NCBI GenBank assembly: GCA_024180945.1
Contig: JAKSGN010000037.1
Location: forward strand, 2,981,501-3,045,500
Length of the DNA stretch: 64,000 bases
DNA from: Macrophomina tecta
Taxonomy: Eukaryota; Ascomycota; Dothideomycetes; Botryosphaeriales; Botryosphaeriaceae
Direction: 5' to 3'
The position numbers and the translations under genes are program-made. The notes under the pieces were generated by a model that was not told the DNA's origin, made no database searches, and saw only the letters and a list, made by a program, of their open reading frames with translations. Positions 48,819 through 61,664 of the stretch are shown piece after piece; within the stretch, counting starts at the first letter, position 1; the number at the start of each line of letters is the position of its first letter.

Positions 48819-49533
48819 CTAGTAGTATTAATATTCTAGATTACTATTATCTACTCGCGATTATCTAGCTAGATAATCTTCTACTTACTATACCTCTCTA
48901 GACCTATAATAATAAGCTATAACGAGATAACGCCTATTATAAAGCTAGTTTTATTAAAGTTATAGCTATTCTCGTTCTAGATACCGTACTTTATCTTTAT
49001 AGACTATATAAGCTTAAACTAGTTACTAATTACTCGCGGGTCTTTATTTATAGCTTACTAGCGATTGTATAAGCGGCTCTATTAAGTTTTAAGCTTAGGT
49101 ATTTAGTTAATAAAGTTATTTAGCTAGTTCTTACTAACCTACTATATACTACGCTTTACTAGTAGTTTATTAGCTATATCTCGTACGGTATTCTTTATTA
49201 GCGAAAACCCTCTTAAATCTAGGTCGAGTATATATTAGATAATTACTATTTCTTTATACTTAGTAAGCTTTTTTAAATTAGACTTATAATCGCGTCGTAT
49301 AGTAGTTTCATTACGTTATTGATATAGAGTTCTTTAATCTATATTAAATGTTAAAGTAGTATATCGCTTACTCTAAATTTAATTTTATTTTATAGCTTTA
49401 ATAGCTAGGGTAATCCTATCCTCGTATTAAGTTAATATAGTATTAGATAGTTAAGACATCGCGATTTATAATTAATATATTAAGAAATTATAATAGGATA
49501 GCACACTTACTTAAGTATATTACTTACTTATAA

Positions 49534-50612
49534 ACTAAGTTATCTATTCTTTAAATAAGGCAGTGCAATTGCTCTAATAAATATAAGATATATAAATATT
49601 TAGGTATATAGGGGTAAAATAGTAGGTTAGTACTTAGTAAAAATATTATAAAATTAATAAAGATAGTAATATAATTAGTTCTCGATATAATATTAGAGAA
49701 GAATATAGAGAGTATCTATTATTATACTTCTCTAGCTAGCTTAGAGTATAAGAAAGCTAAATATATATAATTTATAATAGAAAAGTAAAGAGAAGATATA
49801 ATATTTAGATAATTTTAGTTAATATAAAGATTTAAAAAAGAATAGAGAGGTATTATAAAATATAACTTAATGCTATAGATAGTATTATAGAATATAATAG
49901 GTAAGATAGATCGTATTAGAATAGGCTATCTATTAGTTACTCGTAGTAGGCGGTGCGGCTAATGTAAGAAATAGAGCTATAGTCTATATAGTATAAATAG
50001 TATATAGACGTCGCGATAGCCGAAGTAAATAAGTAGATAGACTAAGAGCGGGGTTATTATAAATCTTAAAGATAAAATAGTATCTTATAGTATAGAAAAT
50101 AGTTTAGAAAGCTACTTCTAGGCCGGCTACTTTATACTTTTTAGGCTACTTAGTACGTCTTCTTATAGACGTGTCACTCTATTAATTAATTTAAGCGTAA
50201 GTATATTACTTTACCGTATCTATGCCGCGAGGGCCTTAGGTACGAACTTTTTTAGGTATATCTATTAATTTATATTACTAGTAGTGCTTAGCTAGCTCGC
50301 TAACCCTAGCTATACTAGATTTATATATAGAAGTATATATATAGTAAATACTAGTATTACTATCTCTTTATTCTTTTATAGCTTTTCTAGTCTTAGTCTA
50401 TTCGCCGCTATCTACTTATTATATAGACTTACGTGCTATATTACCTCCTAGCCGCTTTATTATTCGAGTCTAAGCTATCTTCCGTAGTATTATTTAAGAA
50501 GCAAAACCCCTCTATATACTATAAAAATATCTAATATATTTAGATATATCCCGACTCGCGTAATAGCCATTTATTACTAGCTAAAATACTACTAAAGTTT
50601 AAATTTATACTT
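49534..50612. other. AT-rich tract between pogo M and copia B, unassigned
   Basis: Expected to contain the remaining 3' part of gypsy G if B is inserted in G, but integrase or LTR sequence of G could not be followed here. A minus-strand segment near 50280-50120 reads KHYQQYKLIDIPKKVRTQGP, then RGIDTVKYTYAQ, with few stops and no known family. Confidence 0.35.
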
Positions 50613-50617
50613 AATAC
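50613..50617 (+). repeat. probable target duplication of B (AATAC)
   Basis: Differs from AATGC at 56473-56477 by one G to A change of RIP type. Confidence 0.6.
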
Positions 50618-50870
50618 TGTTGGATTAATCACGTGTATGTGGCTTTTGCTAAGTTGTTGGAATATTTAATTTAGTAGTATTTTAGATTTAGTTATATCTT
50701 ATACTCGTTGCACACTTGTCTTAGTAGGTAAGCAAGTTACATACCCGTTTTACCCTAGTAGGTAGAATAGGTATAAGGGAAGCCCGTACGGCCTCTCTCT
50801 ACTAGGTATACTACTTATTCTAATTAATTCTTTTATTATTAATTAAGCCGTTACACTACTTATTCTAATA
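50618..50870 (+). repeat. 5' LTR of copia B
   Basis: 253 bp, TGTTGGATTAATCACGTGTA to CTACTTATTCTAATA. An internal second TGTTGGAATATTT lies 38 bp in. Confidence 0.92.
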
Positions 50871-50888
50871 GTTATAAGCCTGGGTGCG
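50871..50888 (+). promoter_or_regulatory. primer-binding site of copia B
   Basis: GTTATAAGCCTGGGTGCG abuts the LTR. It resembles the complement of the initiator tRNA-Met anticodon stem-loop (GTTATGAGCCC) after a TG to TA change. Same site in C, F and H. Confidence 0.65.
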
Positions 50889-51199
50889 TCTTTAGTGCCT
50901 TTCGTATTCTAAGCTATTCTTCTTAGTACCTTATTGTGCTATTCCGAGCGTTCCGTAGTATCCGGACGTTTATTCTTAGTATTCTTTTACTATATGTGTT
51001 CTATAACGTAGGACTTTAGTTGCCTCCTATAATACGCCTTTTTTATTACCTAAAGCGCAGCACTTTCCCACCACCTTAGAGTAATACTTTTAAGTAAACG
51101 GCTTATTTATTAGCCTTACACCTACTACCTACTTTAGTAACTTACCTATGCCTCCTTTAGCATATAATATAATATAACGTAATACTACGCTATAACGTC

Positions 51200-54100
51200 T
51201 TCTAAATCTATTATTGTCTTGAAGATAGCTAATAATTAGGATAAATAGTACTTTATTATCTAATTACGAGCTAAGAAATATAAGATATTCGACTATATCG
51301 ATCTATTAAAGCCATCGAAGCCTTCTTAACTAAGCGAGCTAGCTAAGATTTCAGAGCCACTAGTCTCTAATCTAAACTAATAAAGAGCCTAGAAGCGCTA
51401 TAAAATATAAATTAGAGCTCGTGAAAGGGACCTATCTAAGTATAAGAAGCTTAAAAAGAAGATTAATAATCTATTAACGATTATTAAGGACTTAGTAAGC
51501 CTATTACTACTTCTAATTCTAAAGAAGCTTAGGGGCGATTCGCACCTCTATTCTTAGCTTATAGCGCTTAAGGCGCGGCTCTAGCGAATAAGGAAAACTT
51601 AAGAGAAACTTATTATTAATAAGCTTCGCTAGCTTAAGAAGCCTCTAAGCAGCTAAAACATCGATAAATAGCTTTTATAATAGAAAGAGACTCTATTTAA
51701 GGCAGAGAAGCTCGAACTTCTAGAAGTTATAGGTAATCGAGGTAAGATCGCCTTTCTTAAGGCGCTTACCCCTCTTAATACCCATTAGGCCTTAACCTAT
51801 AAGATTAAGCTATAGTATAATAAGCTTAATAGGTCGCTTTATAAAATAATTATCGACTATCGAAACTACTTACGCTAGAATACGGCTAAGAATCTAAAGG
51901 CTACTAAAGTAGCCTTTACCGCTTTACTAAGAAATAAAAAGTAAGAAAGAAAGCTACCCGCCTACTTATATAGCGAGAATTACTTCTACGATAAATATAG
52001 ATATTATAATCTAGACGCTAGACTAGTAGATTAGATACTAAACTAGGAGATTTAAGACAAAGTTAATAAGGTACTCGAGGATCTATAGATTAAGAGAAGA
52101 GTTAAACGCTCTATTAAACGGTTTAAAAATAGCTAAAATCACGGCTAAAGCTAGAAAAAGTAGGATAACGCTCCTTAAAAGAAATAAGAGCCAAAACTAG
52201 GTAAAGAAGAAAAGAAAATATTATTCTTTCTAGTAGTAGTTACCTTATTATTTAGTATATAACGTATTTTAAGGCCTATAACTCTTAATCTCTTATAGAT
52301 CGCTAATACTAGTATAATATACTATATCTGTAATTAGTACATAAAGAGTCGCTATACTAAAATAAGAAACGCAGGGCTAGATAACTACGTTATATTAGGA
52401 AACTCTACGGTTAAGATCGAGTTATTTAGTAAGGCACTAGTATATACCACTAACTATAAGGGCCTACGTACTATTAAGCTTATAGACGTAGCCTATATAT
52501 CCTTGTTTATAGTAAACCTCGTCTCTATTACTAAGGTAAGAGAAAAGGAAATTAAGTTAGATATAAAACGTATATATCTCTACTTAGAGGACTTTATTAT
52601 AGCCTATCTAACCTTCGCTTAAAACCACTTCTTTATAGAATATAAGAAAGTAGATAATCTACTAGCTATAGTATTAAACGTTACTAATCGCTTGTTGCCA
52701 GGTATATAATAGCATAAAATCTTTATATATATAGGCTAAAGAGCTATTTAAGCCTTATTATAAGCGGTATAAGGAGCTATAATTACTAATTAGTAACTAC
52801 CTAATTACTATAACGTATACGCTCGTACTAAGGCATACCAGCAGATCTCTCGATCTATATAACTAGAGGAATTATTAGAAGAAGCATTTTTTCGAGTCTT
52901 ATTTAACTTAATATATATAATACGAGCTAATAACGGCTACTAATAGATTATATATCTTAAATACGCTTCTACTAAATTTACTTTTGCGGTTACTTATATA
53001 ACTAAGAATAAGTATACCTAGCATCTTCTTAATATTATCTAAATAATTAAGATAAGATTTAGCAAATCAGTAGCCTTTCTTAGATTAGATAGAAAAGTAT
53101 CGCTTATATAAGCCTTTAAGTAGTAGCTTAAGTAATACGGAATTACCTATAAGGTATTAGCTCTGTATACACCTTAGTAGAACGGTGTATTAGAGCGTTT
53201 AGGGTACTTAATTATTATTAAAGTAAGATTCTTACGGGTTAGTACTAATCTACCTAAGCACCTATAGCCTAAAATTATTAAGGCGGTAGTCTATATCTAT
53301 AATAGAACCCTAATAAAGCGCTACTATTAGAAAATGCTATTTAAGCGTATTTATAGTAAGAAGCTAAAAGTAGTGCACCTTTAAGTTTATAGCTATAAAG
53401 CCTACTTACTACTTAAGAATATTCTATATAGTAATAAGCTAGGTAAGCGTGTTCTTATTAGATACTTAGTTAGATATAACTCTACTAATATCTATAGAAT
53501 CTAGCATCCTCTAAAGGACTAAGTAGTACGCTTAAGAGACGTTATCTTTAATAAATCTAGTAAGTTCTCTCTAGAGGATCTAGATAAGATACTCACTCTA
53601 TAATAGCAGGAGTAAAATTAAGAGTAAGAGGTAGTTATTTCTTATATTACGCTTTATAAGAAGGATATTATCCCCTTAAATTAAGATTCTAAGGTCTTCT
53701 TTAACCTTAGTAATGAGCTATTACCAGCTCTAATTTAATTAACTTAAGAAACTCTAGAGACTTAAGGTAGCTACCTAGGCGCCTAAGCATAAAAAGCATA
53801 ACTAGATTATCTACTAAGCCCTTTAGAATTAACTAGTAAAGGCCTAGTACGCGAATAGTATACGAAAAGCTACCTACAAGTAGGCTTAACTTAAGACGAG
53901 TAAATACTAAATTCTTTAGATTATATATTACTAGATCGATCTACTCTAGTCTAATAATAAGCCCCTTAAGGCTTAGCCTCTTAAGGCTTAGGGGGTAAAG
54001 ATTAATAGAATTAATAATTACGAGGACTCAGCTAGCTTATACTAGTCTAATACGATAATCCACCTAATCTAGGTACTACTAGAGGAAACCGTGCCCTAAG

Positions 54101-55870
54101 AGAACGTAATATTATAGCGGATATTAATCTAAACCTAATTATTCACGGATTAAGGACTCGTAACTTACGTAAAGATACGTATATTACGTTAATTTATAAT
54201 AATATATTTAGTTACTAAATGCTATTTATATCTTTTCTCGCATCTTTCTAGGAATTTACTATAGTAAAAGCGTAAGCATCGCCTATAGGCCTACTACGTA
54301 TTTACTAAGATTAACTATTACCTAAACCTCGTTTCTATAAGGACATTTTTAACTACCTAATAAAAACCCACCTACTAGAGGCAATCTAAACAGAACTCTA
54401 GGAATTTTAGGGTAAGAAAGTGTAGAAAATAGTAGTACTTAGTAAAGTAAAAAGCCTTAGTAAGAATATTATTCTACTTACCTAGGTACTTAAGTATAAG
54501 CTTAATAAACACGGCTGGCTTACTAAGGTCAAAGTACGTATCTATATAAGAGAAGACCTTTAGGCTACTTAATAGAATACTTATACGGCTACTCTTATCT
54601 TTCGGATTTTCCGAGTCTTAATTACTATCATCTGCGCTTTTAACTTAGAAATGCGTTAGTATAATATTATAAACGCATTTCCTTACGTTCTACTTAAGAA
54701 AAAGATATACTATCGATCTCTAGAAGGACTAAAGCTTAAATAAGGCTAAATTCTTCGTTTACTTCGAGCGCTTTATAGCCTTAAGAAGTTACTAGCTCTC
54801 TAGTAACGGTACTTCTATAAATTCTTAGAAGAGCTCGGTTTAACTTAGGTACCTAATATCCCTTATCTATACTTAAACGATTGCCTATTCATCTTCTTCT
54901 TTATAGATAACGTTATTATAGTATACTATAAGCGAGATAAACCTTTTATAGACGCTTTCTAAGAAGACCTACTTAAACGCTACAAGATAAGAATTCTAGG
55001 AGAAGTATAATAGTTCCTAGCCTTACGTATTATAAGGAACCGAGAGTAGAAGCTCTTATAGCTCTTCTAGAAATTATATATCTCTAGCCTTATTACTCGC
55101 AACGGTATTAGTAAAAATTACTTTTCTTTAATACCGCTTTCTTTAGATAAAGTGCTTTAAGCGAACTAAGATACGTATATAAGCGCGCAAGATATTTACC
55201 TTTATTAAAGTAAAATTAGTTTAGTATAATTCGCGGCTACTAGTACTAGAATAGATATTACGTATATCTATTTCGTACTATCGTCTTATCTTACTAATCT
55301 ATCTTCTCGCTATCTAGAACTTTCTTAGAGGCTCCTTAGCTACTTAGTAGAAACTAAGAAGCTCGCCTTATTCTTCTAGGGTAACTATAAGGATAAAAAT
55401 AATATCTTTACTATTAGTAGTAATATAGTATTTACTAATAATTCAAACACGCGCCGTAGCTACTAAAGCTCGATTATTACTATATTCGGAGTAGCTATTA
55501 ATTAGAAGACTATTAAGTAGCCTACGATTATAACCTTAACTACCGAAGCCGAGCTTCTTATCTTATTAGAAGCCGCTAAGTAATACTTCTAGTAGAAACG
55601 CCTTTTTAGAGGAGTCTAATTCAATCTAGGCTACTAAATTAAAATATAGTGCGATAATACGCAAACGCTTTGGCTTATATAGAAAAGTATTAGAAAGCTT
55701 AATACTAAGCTACGTTATATAGATATATACTACTATTAGCTACGCTAGAAAGCCTAAGCAGGCAACGTTTACCTTTAGTAGACGCCCACGGTAGTAATAT
55801 TAGTAGACGGTCTTACTAAAGCCCTATCTCGCTAGAAGTACGCTTATTTCATTACGGCCATTAGACTTTC
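51200..55870 (+). pseudogene. copia gag-pol remnant of B
   Basis: Gag about 51200-52240. Protease follows (LLQIANTSIIYYICNQYIKS near 52290). Integrase is marked by GITYKVLALYTPQQNGVLER at about 53140-53200 and, at its end, LRDVIFNKSSKFSLEDLDK near 53530. Reverse transcriptase about 54100-54950 carries FIDNVIIVYYKRDK at 54898-54940 (YVDD box with D to N). RNase H 55500-55860 reads TTEAELLILLEAAKQYFQQK, IQCDNTQTLRLIQKS and LRYIDIYYYQLRQKAQAGNV, then VDGLTKALSRQKY. Domain order protease-integrase-RT-RNase H defines the copia superfamily. TAA/TAG replace Gln and Trp. Confidence 0.87.
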
Positions 55871-56029
55871 CCTACTCTATAATTAGCGGCTATTTATTTA
55901 TATTATTTCGCAAAATAAGGCGTAACCCTTATAGCTTATTTAAGCTAATAAAGGACTTATACCTAATTAGGTATAAGTCTCTACTAATCTTTCTAGTATT
56001 TATAGTTATTATCTAAATGCTACTTATGT

Positions 56030-56079
56030 GTTTTCTATACTATATACGAGTAGTACTACTAGCTTATAGTATAGAAAAC
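56030..56079 (+). repeat. 15-bp perfect inverted repeat in B 3' region
   Basis: Arms GTTTTCTATACTATA (56030-56044) and TATAGTATAGAAAAC (56065-56079) around a 20-nt loop, between RNase H and the 3' LTR. Could form a hairpin in the transcript. Confidence 0.7.
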
Positions 56080-56219
56080 GTATTTTATTATTTCTTTATT
56101 TTAGAAATTAACCGCCTATTTTAAGCGAGTCTATAAGTTTAATACTTACCTAGTTATCTATTTTACCCTTATTTCTTTTTATCACCTACTCCCCAAATAG
56201 GTAGTACGTGAAGGGGGTA

Positions 56220-56472
56220 TATTAAATTAATTACGTATATATAGCTTTTGCCAAGTTGTTAGAATATTTAATTTAGTAGTATTTTAGATTTAGTTATATC
56301 TTATACTCGTTGCGTACTTATCTTAGTAGGTAAGTAAGTTACATACCCGTTTTACCCTAGTAGGTAGAATAGATATAAGAAAAGCCCGTACGGCCTTTCT
56401 CTACTAGATATACTACTTATTCTAATTAATTCTTTTATTATTAATTAAGCCATTACACTACTTGTTCTAATA
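56220..56472 (+). repeat. 3' LTR of copia B
   Basis: 253 bp, preceded by polypurine AAGGGGG at 56211-56217 and followed by AATGC. Confidence 0.92.
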
Positions 56473-59400
56473 AATGCTTTTAAGCTATTATACGCGAACT
56501 ATACGAGTAGTAGTAGCTTAACCTAGTTATCTTATGCGTAGTTAAGATAGTAGTATAAATATTATTCTAGCGTTTAATTTATTTGTTTTATCTATTCGTT
56601 TATTTAAGAATATATTATAGTTAAGAGCTTATACTTAGCTCTAAGCTAGTAGGTAAAAGTCTACTAAAATTAAAATATAAATAGCTGATCTTTATCTAAT
56701 ATAAGCTTTTTTAGTAATCTATAGTTACTAAGAATTATTTTAAGAAATATATAGGCGAGTTCTTTCGTATTTATTATCTTAAGGTATAGTAGATAATATA
56801 TATACTTTATTATTCTATTAATAATAACTAGAATTAAGTTATACTTAATCTTAGTAAGCGGTTCTTCTAACTTAGATAGATTTATAATAAAGTCTAGCGA
56901 GATAGATTACTAAGGGCGCTTTAGTACTAATAGCGGCTAAAGTAGTTCGTAGAATATATACCTCGCGGCTTTACTTCTAATATAAAGATTATATTATAAG
57001 ACTATTCTTTATATAGTTCTTCTAAGCCTTAGAAAGTAGTAGCTTCTTATAATTTACTTTATTATCTTATCTATTTCTTAATAACTATATACTAGGGCTT
57101 TATATATATCTTTTATAAGTTCTCCCCATAGTTTAACTAGAACGTAGACTAATTCTAAAAATAAAATTATACTATCTATATTTTTAGTTACTTAGGGGTT
57201 ATCTTTAAGTTTTTCAATTTCTTAAGCTATTATATTATCTATATAGGCCTTTTAGATCTTATACTTTTATTTATTATCTTCGAGGTATATCGCTAGGGCG
57301 AATAGTTTAATTAGAGTAAGTAAGTTATTTAGTTCTTTTTAAGCTATATTCATTCGATACTATAAATAGCGGTAATCTAGCGGCTACGGCTAGCGGGTAT
57401 AAAAGACCCGTCTTTCTACGTATTAAGTATTATAGATTATATACCTAGTATTCTCTTAATATAGTCGGCTTATTTACTTAGTACGTCTATATAAGTATTC
57501 TCGGATTTTTTTTATAGATAATTTTTATACTATATAACATTAGTTCTTTAGTCTATCTAATCTATTATCGATTTAGTTCTTTAGTAGTAGTAAAGTATAA
57601 TAGATTCTTATAGTTATAGTATACTATAATTTAGTATTTAGCTTTTTTAAGATAGTATCTCTATTCTTTAAAGGCTATAATAATAGCTAAGAGCTTCTTA
57701 TTATAGATATCGTAGTTCTTCTCGGGGCCTATTATTTTTCTTGAATAGAAGATAATAAAATATAGTCTATTCTACTTATCTAGCTAGCTAAGGACTACTT
57801 CTATAGTATAGTTAAAGGCGTTAGTTTCGACTATAATAGATAGATTAGAATTATAAATACCTAAAACTAAGACCTTTATAAATATATATTTTAGTAAGTT
57901 AAAGGCTATTTATTATCTTTTTCTTTATACGAACCCGTATTTCTTTTTTATTAGATCTATAAGAGGTATAAATACCTTCGCGTAGTTTAGAATAAACTTT
58001 TAGTAAAAGTTAGTAAATTCTAAAAAGAATTATACTTCTTTAATAATTTTTAGCGTAGGCTAGTCTCTTATAGTATTTAGTTTCTTATCGTCTATACTAA
58101 TATATCTAGGAGTAATAATAAACCCGAGGTATTTTATTTTTTACGTATACTATTCACTCTTTTTCGAGGCTACTTAGAGGTTTCGTTTATTTAATACCTA
58201 TAGAACTTTTTTTATATACTTAGTATATTTTTCGAGCGTCTCCGAGTATATTAGAATATTATCTAGGTAAGCTAAAGCGAATATATCTAAATATAAATAT
58301 AGTATATCGTTAACTAAGCTTTAGAAGGTAGCTAATATATTAGTAAGTCTAAAGAGTATTACTATATACTCGTAGTATTTAAATTTTATTTAAAATACTA
58401 TTTTCTACTCTTTATCTTTCTTAATACGGACTAGATAGTAGCCTTCTCTAAGGTCTAGCTTAGTAAAATACTTAGTATTATAAAGTTTATCTTATAGTTT
58501 ATCGATATAAAGTAGGGGATATTAGTTTTTAATAGTAATATTATTTAGTTATTTATAGTTAATATAGAGGCGTAGTTTACCATTTTTCTTTAGAATAAAT
58601 AGAATAGAATAACTAGCTAGTAATAATAACGGGCGTATATATTCTTATTTTAGGTTCTTTTTAATACATTTTTTTAAGGCCTTTACCTCTTTCTCTAAAA
58701 GCGAGTATATAGGTTTAAACGTAGATTATATTTCGGGTATTAGGAGTATCTTATAGTTCTATAGTTTATATTCTAGTAATTATTCTTTACCTCTTTTCTA
58801 GAATAGTTATTAGAGATTCTAGAATTCTTATAGAATAGTTTCTAGTTTTAGTATTAGTATTAATTTATCTATAGTAGGCCTTATAATTTTACTAAGGTCT
58901 ATATTATTCTTAACTACTAAAATACCTCGTTTAATAATATCTATCTATTTATAAGTAAATAGATTATATTTTCTACGAATTCTCTAGGGGTAGTCTTCTT
59001 TAACTAGCTTTAGAACGTTATTATTCTCCTAGCGAAGATCTCTTATTATACGAGCTAGGATTTTCTACTCGTATTCTAGGCTTATTTTAATAAAGATTAT
59101 ATATGCTTTTTCTCCTTAGTTTCTTATATAGTTTAATATATTTATTAAGATTTTCTAGATATCTAGAGAGTCTTTTTTAACTATTAGTATTCTTCTAGTA
59201 GTTACTAGGTATCTAGCGTATTTCTTATTTAGAAAGGTAACTATTCTTTTCTTCTATTAAATATACAGTTCGTAAGTTTTAAACTACGGGATTTCTAGAA
59301 TAATATTATATTCTAGTATAGAGATTACGTTAAGCGTAATCTTCTCTATATATTTTCTAATAGTAGGCTTTATAGGTTCTATTTTAACCCGAATTTATTC

Positions 59401-61600
59401 TTTATTATATAAGGTGGCTAACCCGTCTACTATTTTTAATAAGTAGGAGTAGTCTTTTCTCGTAAGTTAAATATTATTTTAGATAGCGAAGATATAGCTA
59501 ATAAAGTTACCTTCTACTTCGCTATTAAGTATAGCTATTATGGTTTATCTATAGATAGTTACTAGTATTCTAAGAACTTTTTTTAAGGTACGTATACTAT
59601 TTAGTATATATAAAACCTAGTTAAGAGACCTATCTATCGGCTACTTCTAAGGTTTCTAACTAGGAAGGCCGTTTAGTTTTTTAATAAGTATTAGCTTACT
59701 ATTTTCTTATAGAAGTAGAAGTTCTAGTTCTTAACTAGAATTAGTAATTTCTTTTACTATATCTAGTATCCACGCCTAATATAGCACCGTTAGTAGATTC
59801 GGTCATTATAGACCTAGTATTTAAAGATAGATATAGCGTATTTTTTTCTTAGAATCTATTATAGGGTATTCCGCACCCTTATTACTATTTTATATATACT
59901 AAGGGTTAGCACTATATTTCGTAAATACGCGTGGTCTTATTATTACTATACCCCCTAGGCCTTACTTTTAAGCTAGGTTACTACTTCGTCGGCTAAGGTG
60001 AGGGGTAATTTCTTCTAGAAGTACTATATACTATCTTTATAAAATTAAGAGCTAAGCTTTCTATTCTTTATCTAGTATTACTAAGGTAGTAGATTTATTT
60101 TTAATCTAGAAATCTAATTAATTATAGAAATAAGGCTAGCTTTAACGCGTCTTATATTTTTATATCTATTTAGGTGCTTCGTAATTTAGTCGAGTATAGC
60201 TTAATTTTACTATTACCCTATATTTTCTATTTTACTAGATTTAGATATACTATTATAGAGTTCGCCTATATTACTATTAACTAGCTCATTATTATAAGAA
60301 AAATTATTAATTAGATTATTAATTTCTAGTACTTCCTCGTTACGCGTGGCTAGATTTAGCTATTATAGCTTAAAGAAATACTATCTAGTAGCTTATTTAT
60401 CGCTTTAGTAGACTACATAGTTATTATCGTAGTAGATAGTCTAACTTAGGGCTATATAGTTAACTTCTTTACTTAGAATAGACGTAGAGCGAGGTTTCTT
60501 CTCTTTCTAAGTAGCGACGGTAGTAGTCTTACTAGTTTTATTTCGTTATAGATAGTAGTACTAGGGGTTCTACTTATTTTTATAGTAGGTATAGAGTTTT
60601 TTATTAAAGCGTTCTACTTCTTACTTCGTTTATAGGCGCTAAAATTAGTGTTCGCGCTAGTTACTCTTATCGCTTTATTAAGCGGCGTTTAATTTTATAG
60701 TATTACCTTCTTTTTACGTATAGCGTAGCCGTATAAAATATAAGGTATTAGCTTTATAGCTCTCTTTATACTTCTTTAATTAGCGCTCGAAGAGGTAGTT
60801 ATCGTATTTAATAGCTAGCTTAATAAGCTCGTCTAGGATCTTAGAATTATCTTATATTATAAGTTAATCTTTAACCCTCTTCTTAAGTCCTTAGTAGTAG
60901 TAGTCTATAAGGGCGCAGTTAGACTAATTATCTAGATATACGATAGTCTTTTAAAACTCTATAGTATAGTTTACTACTAAGGTCTTTTAGTAAATATTTA
61001 TAATAGCTTATTAAGTCTTATTAACTTTATTAAGGTCTCTAAAGCTTTACTTAATTTAAGTTATAAAGTATTTATAACTATTAAAGATCTTCTTAGTATT
61101 TTTTTTACGCATCTCTAGTTCTTTCTCTATTCGATCTCTAAGGTAGGGCTCGAACTACTATACTATAGTATCGCGGAGATAGATAGTAGCAAATATTATT
61201 TTTTTATCGTCTATAGAAAAGTCTCTAGAGTTAAAGAAGAAGTATAGATTAAGTTATAAAAGAAAGATTTAGAGCTTCTTTTAATTATCGTAGAATAGAT
61301 CTAGCTTAGCTATTTTTGTATTTTTATTAGGGGGTTAAGTTACTATAGATACTAGAATATATACTAGCGCTGGAGTAGAGGCTATTAGAGTAGCTTAGTT
61401 ACGAAGTTCGCTTATTTACTAGTAGAGCTAGATATTCTCGTTAGACTACTTCTAAAGCTATTCGCGAAGTTTATTAATTTAGCCCTATATATCTTAGATA
61501 ACCTAAAAAAGATCGGTTATAGTTAGCTATAGAAAATTATTATTATTTATATTAATATCGTTTATTATATTACTTAGTTAGCGTTAAGTATCGGGTAATA
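56473..61600 (-). pseudogene. gypsy gag-pol remnant of G
   Basis: Gag about 61600-60500: capsid-like KIFNSYKYFITQIKQSFRDL and VVNYTIEFQKTIVYLDNQSN, then a decayed zinc knuckle (RFNKKLYTYYKNKQNP) near 60600. Protease about 60300-59700. Reverse transcriptase about 59000-58200 with AYLDNILIYSETLEKYT at 58280-58222 (YLDDILIY, one D to N). RNase H about 57900-57500. Integrase to 56478: ILVIINRIIKYIYYLLY, TKELAYIFLKIILSNY, LILDKDQLF, then INEQIKQINQTLEQYL and VQFAYNS at the B junction. Frames broken by TAA/TAG. Confidence 0.82.
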
Positions 61601-61664
61601 TTATTTTATTATTAAGTATTTCTTTTCTCGGAACTACTTTCCCTTATAAAAATAGTAGTTAAAG

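Larger units (their letters stand above)
41960..49400 (-). pseudogene. pogo-type DDE transposase of M, in three pieces
   Basis: Piece 1 (49400-48819): N-terminal part and first catalytic Asp region, ENSYNFNKTSFIIGVIS near 48960-48900 (family: DxYNFDETGFxMG), then LDNREQIIV at 48850. Piece 2 (44835-44419): central DDE part, ending ITKLEFLPTFKAASKKAF near 44480-44425. Piece 3 (42611-41960): C-terminal basic region and a degenerate zinc knuckle, RYYGKIEYNSRTYQKEVID near 42020-41960 (family: CGxxGHNSRTC). Motif order across the pieces matches one continuous transposase and so supports the nesting. RIP stops throughout. Confidence 0.78.
41829..49533 (-). mobile_element. Fot1/pogo DNA transposon M, with L and H nested inside
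   Basis: Terminal inverted repeats pair across 7.7 kb: left TAAGCGAGTGACCTAAGCGA and then GCGTGCCATCCT (to 41862); right AGGATAGCACACTTACTTAA and then GTATATTACTTACTTATAA (49494-49533). Flanking TA fits the mariner/pogo target site, though the exact ends are blurred. The transposase runs right to left and is split twice, by copia H at 44841-48813 and pogo L at 42612-44418. Without these the element is about 1.9 kb, the usual Fot1 size. Confidence 0.78.
50618..56472 (+). mobile_element. complete Ty1/copia element B (5855 bp)
   Basis: Two 253-bp LTRs (50618-50870, 56220-56472) beginning TGTTGGATTAATC and TATTAAATTAATT respectively; differences are RIP-type transitions. The 5' LTR is followed by the primer site GTTATAAGCCTGGGTGCG, and the 3' LTR is preceded by the purine tract AAGGGGG. 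One long gag-pol region is collinear with A and C. The right flank is gypsy G integrase. This is the best preserved copia in the window, yet every frame carries stops. Confidence 0.92.

Noticed and set aside
42612..50612. A Starship-type element with a DUF3435 captain
   Set aside because: No tyrosine-recombinase motif was found; the coding traces are pogo and copia.
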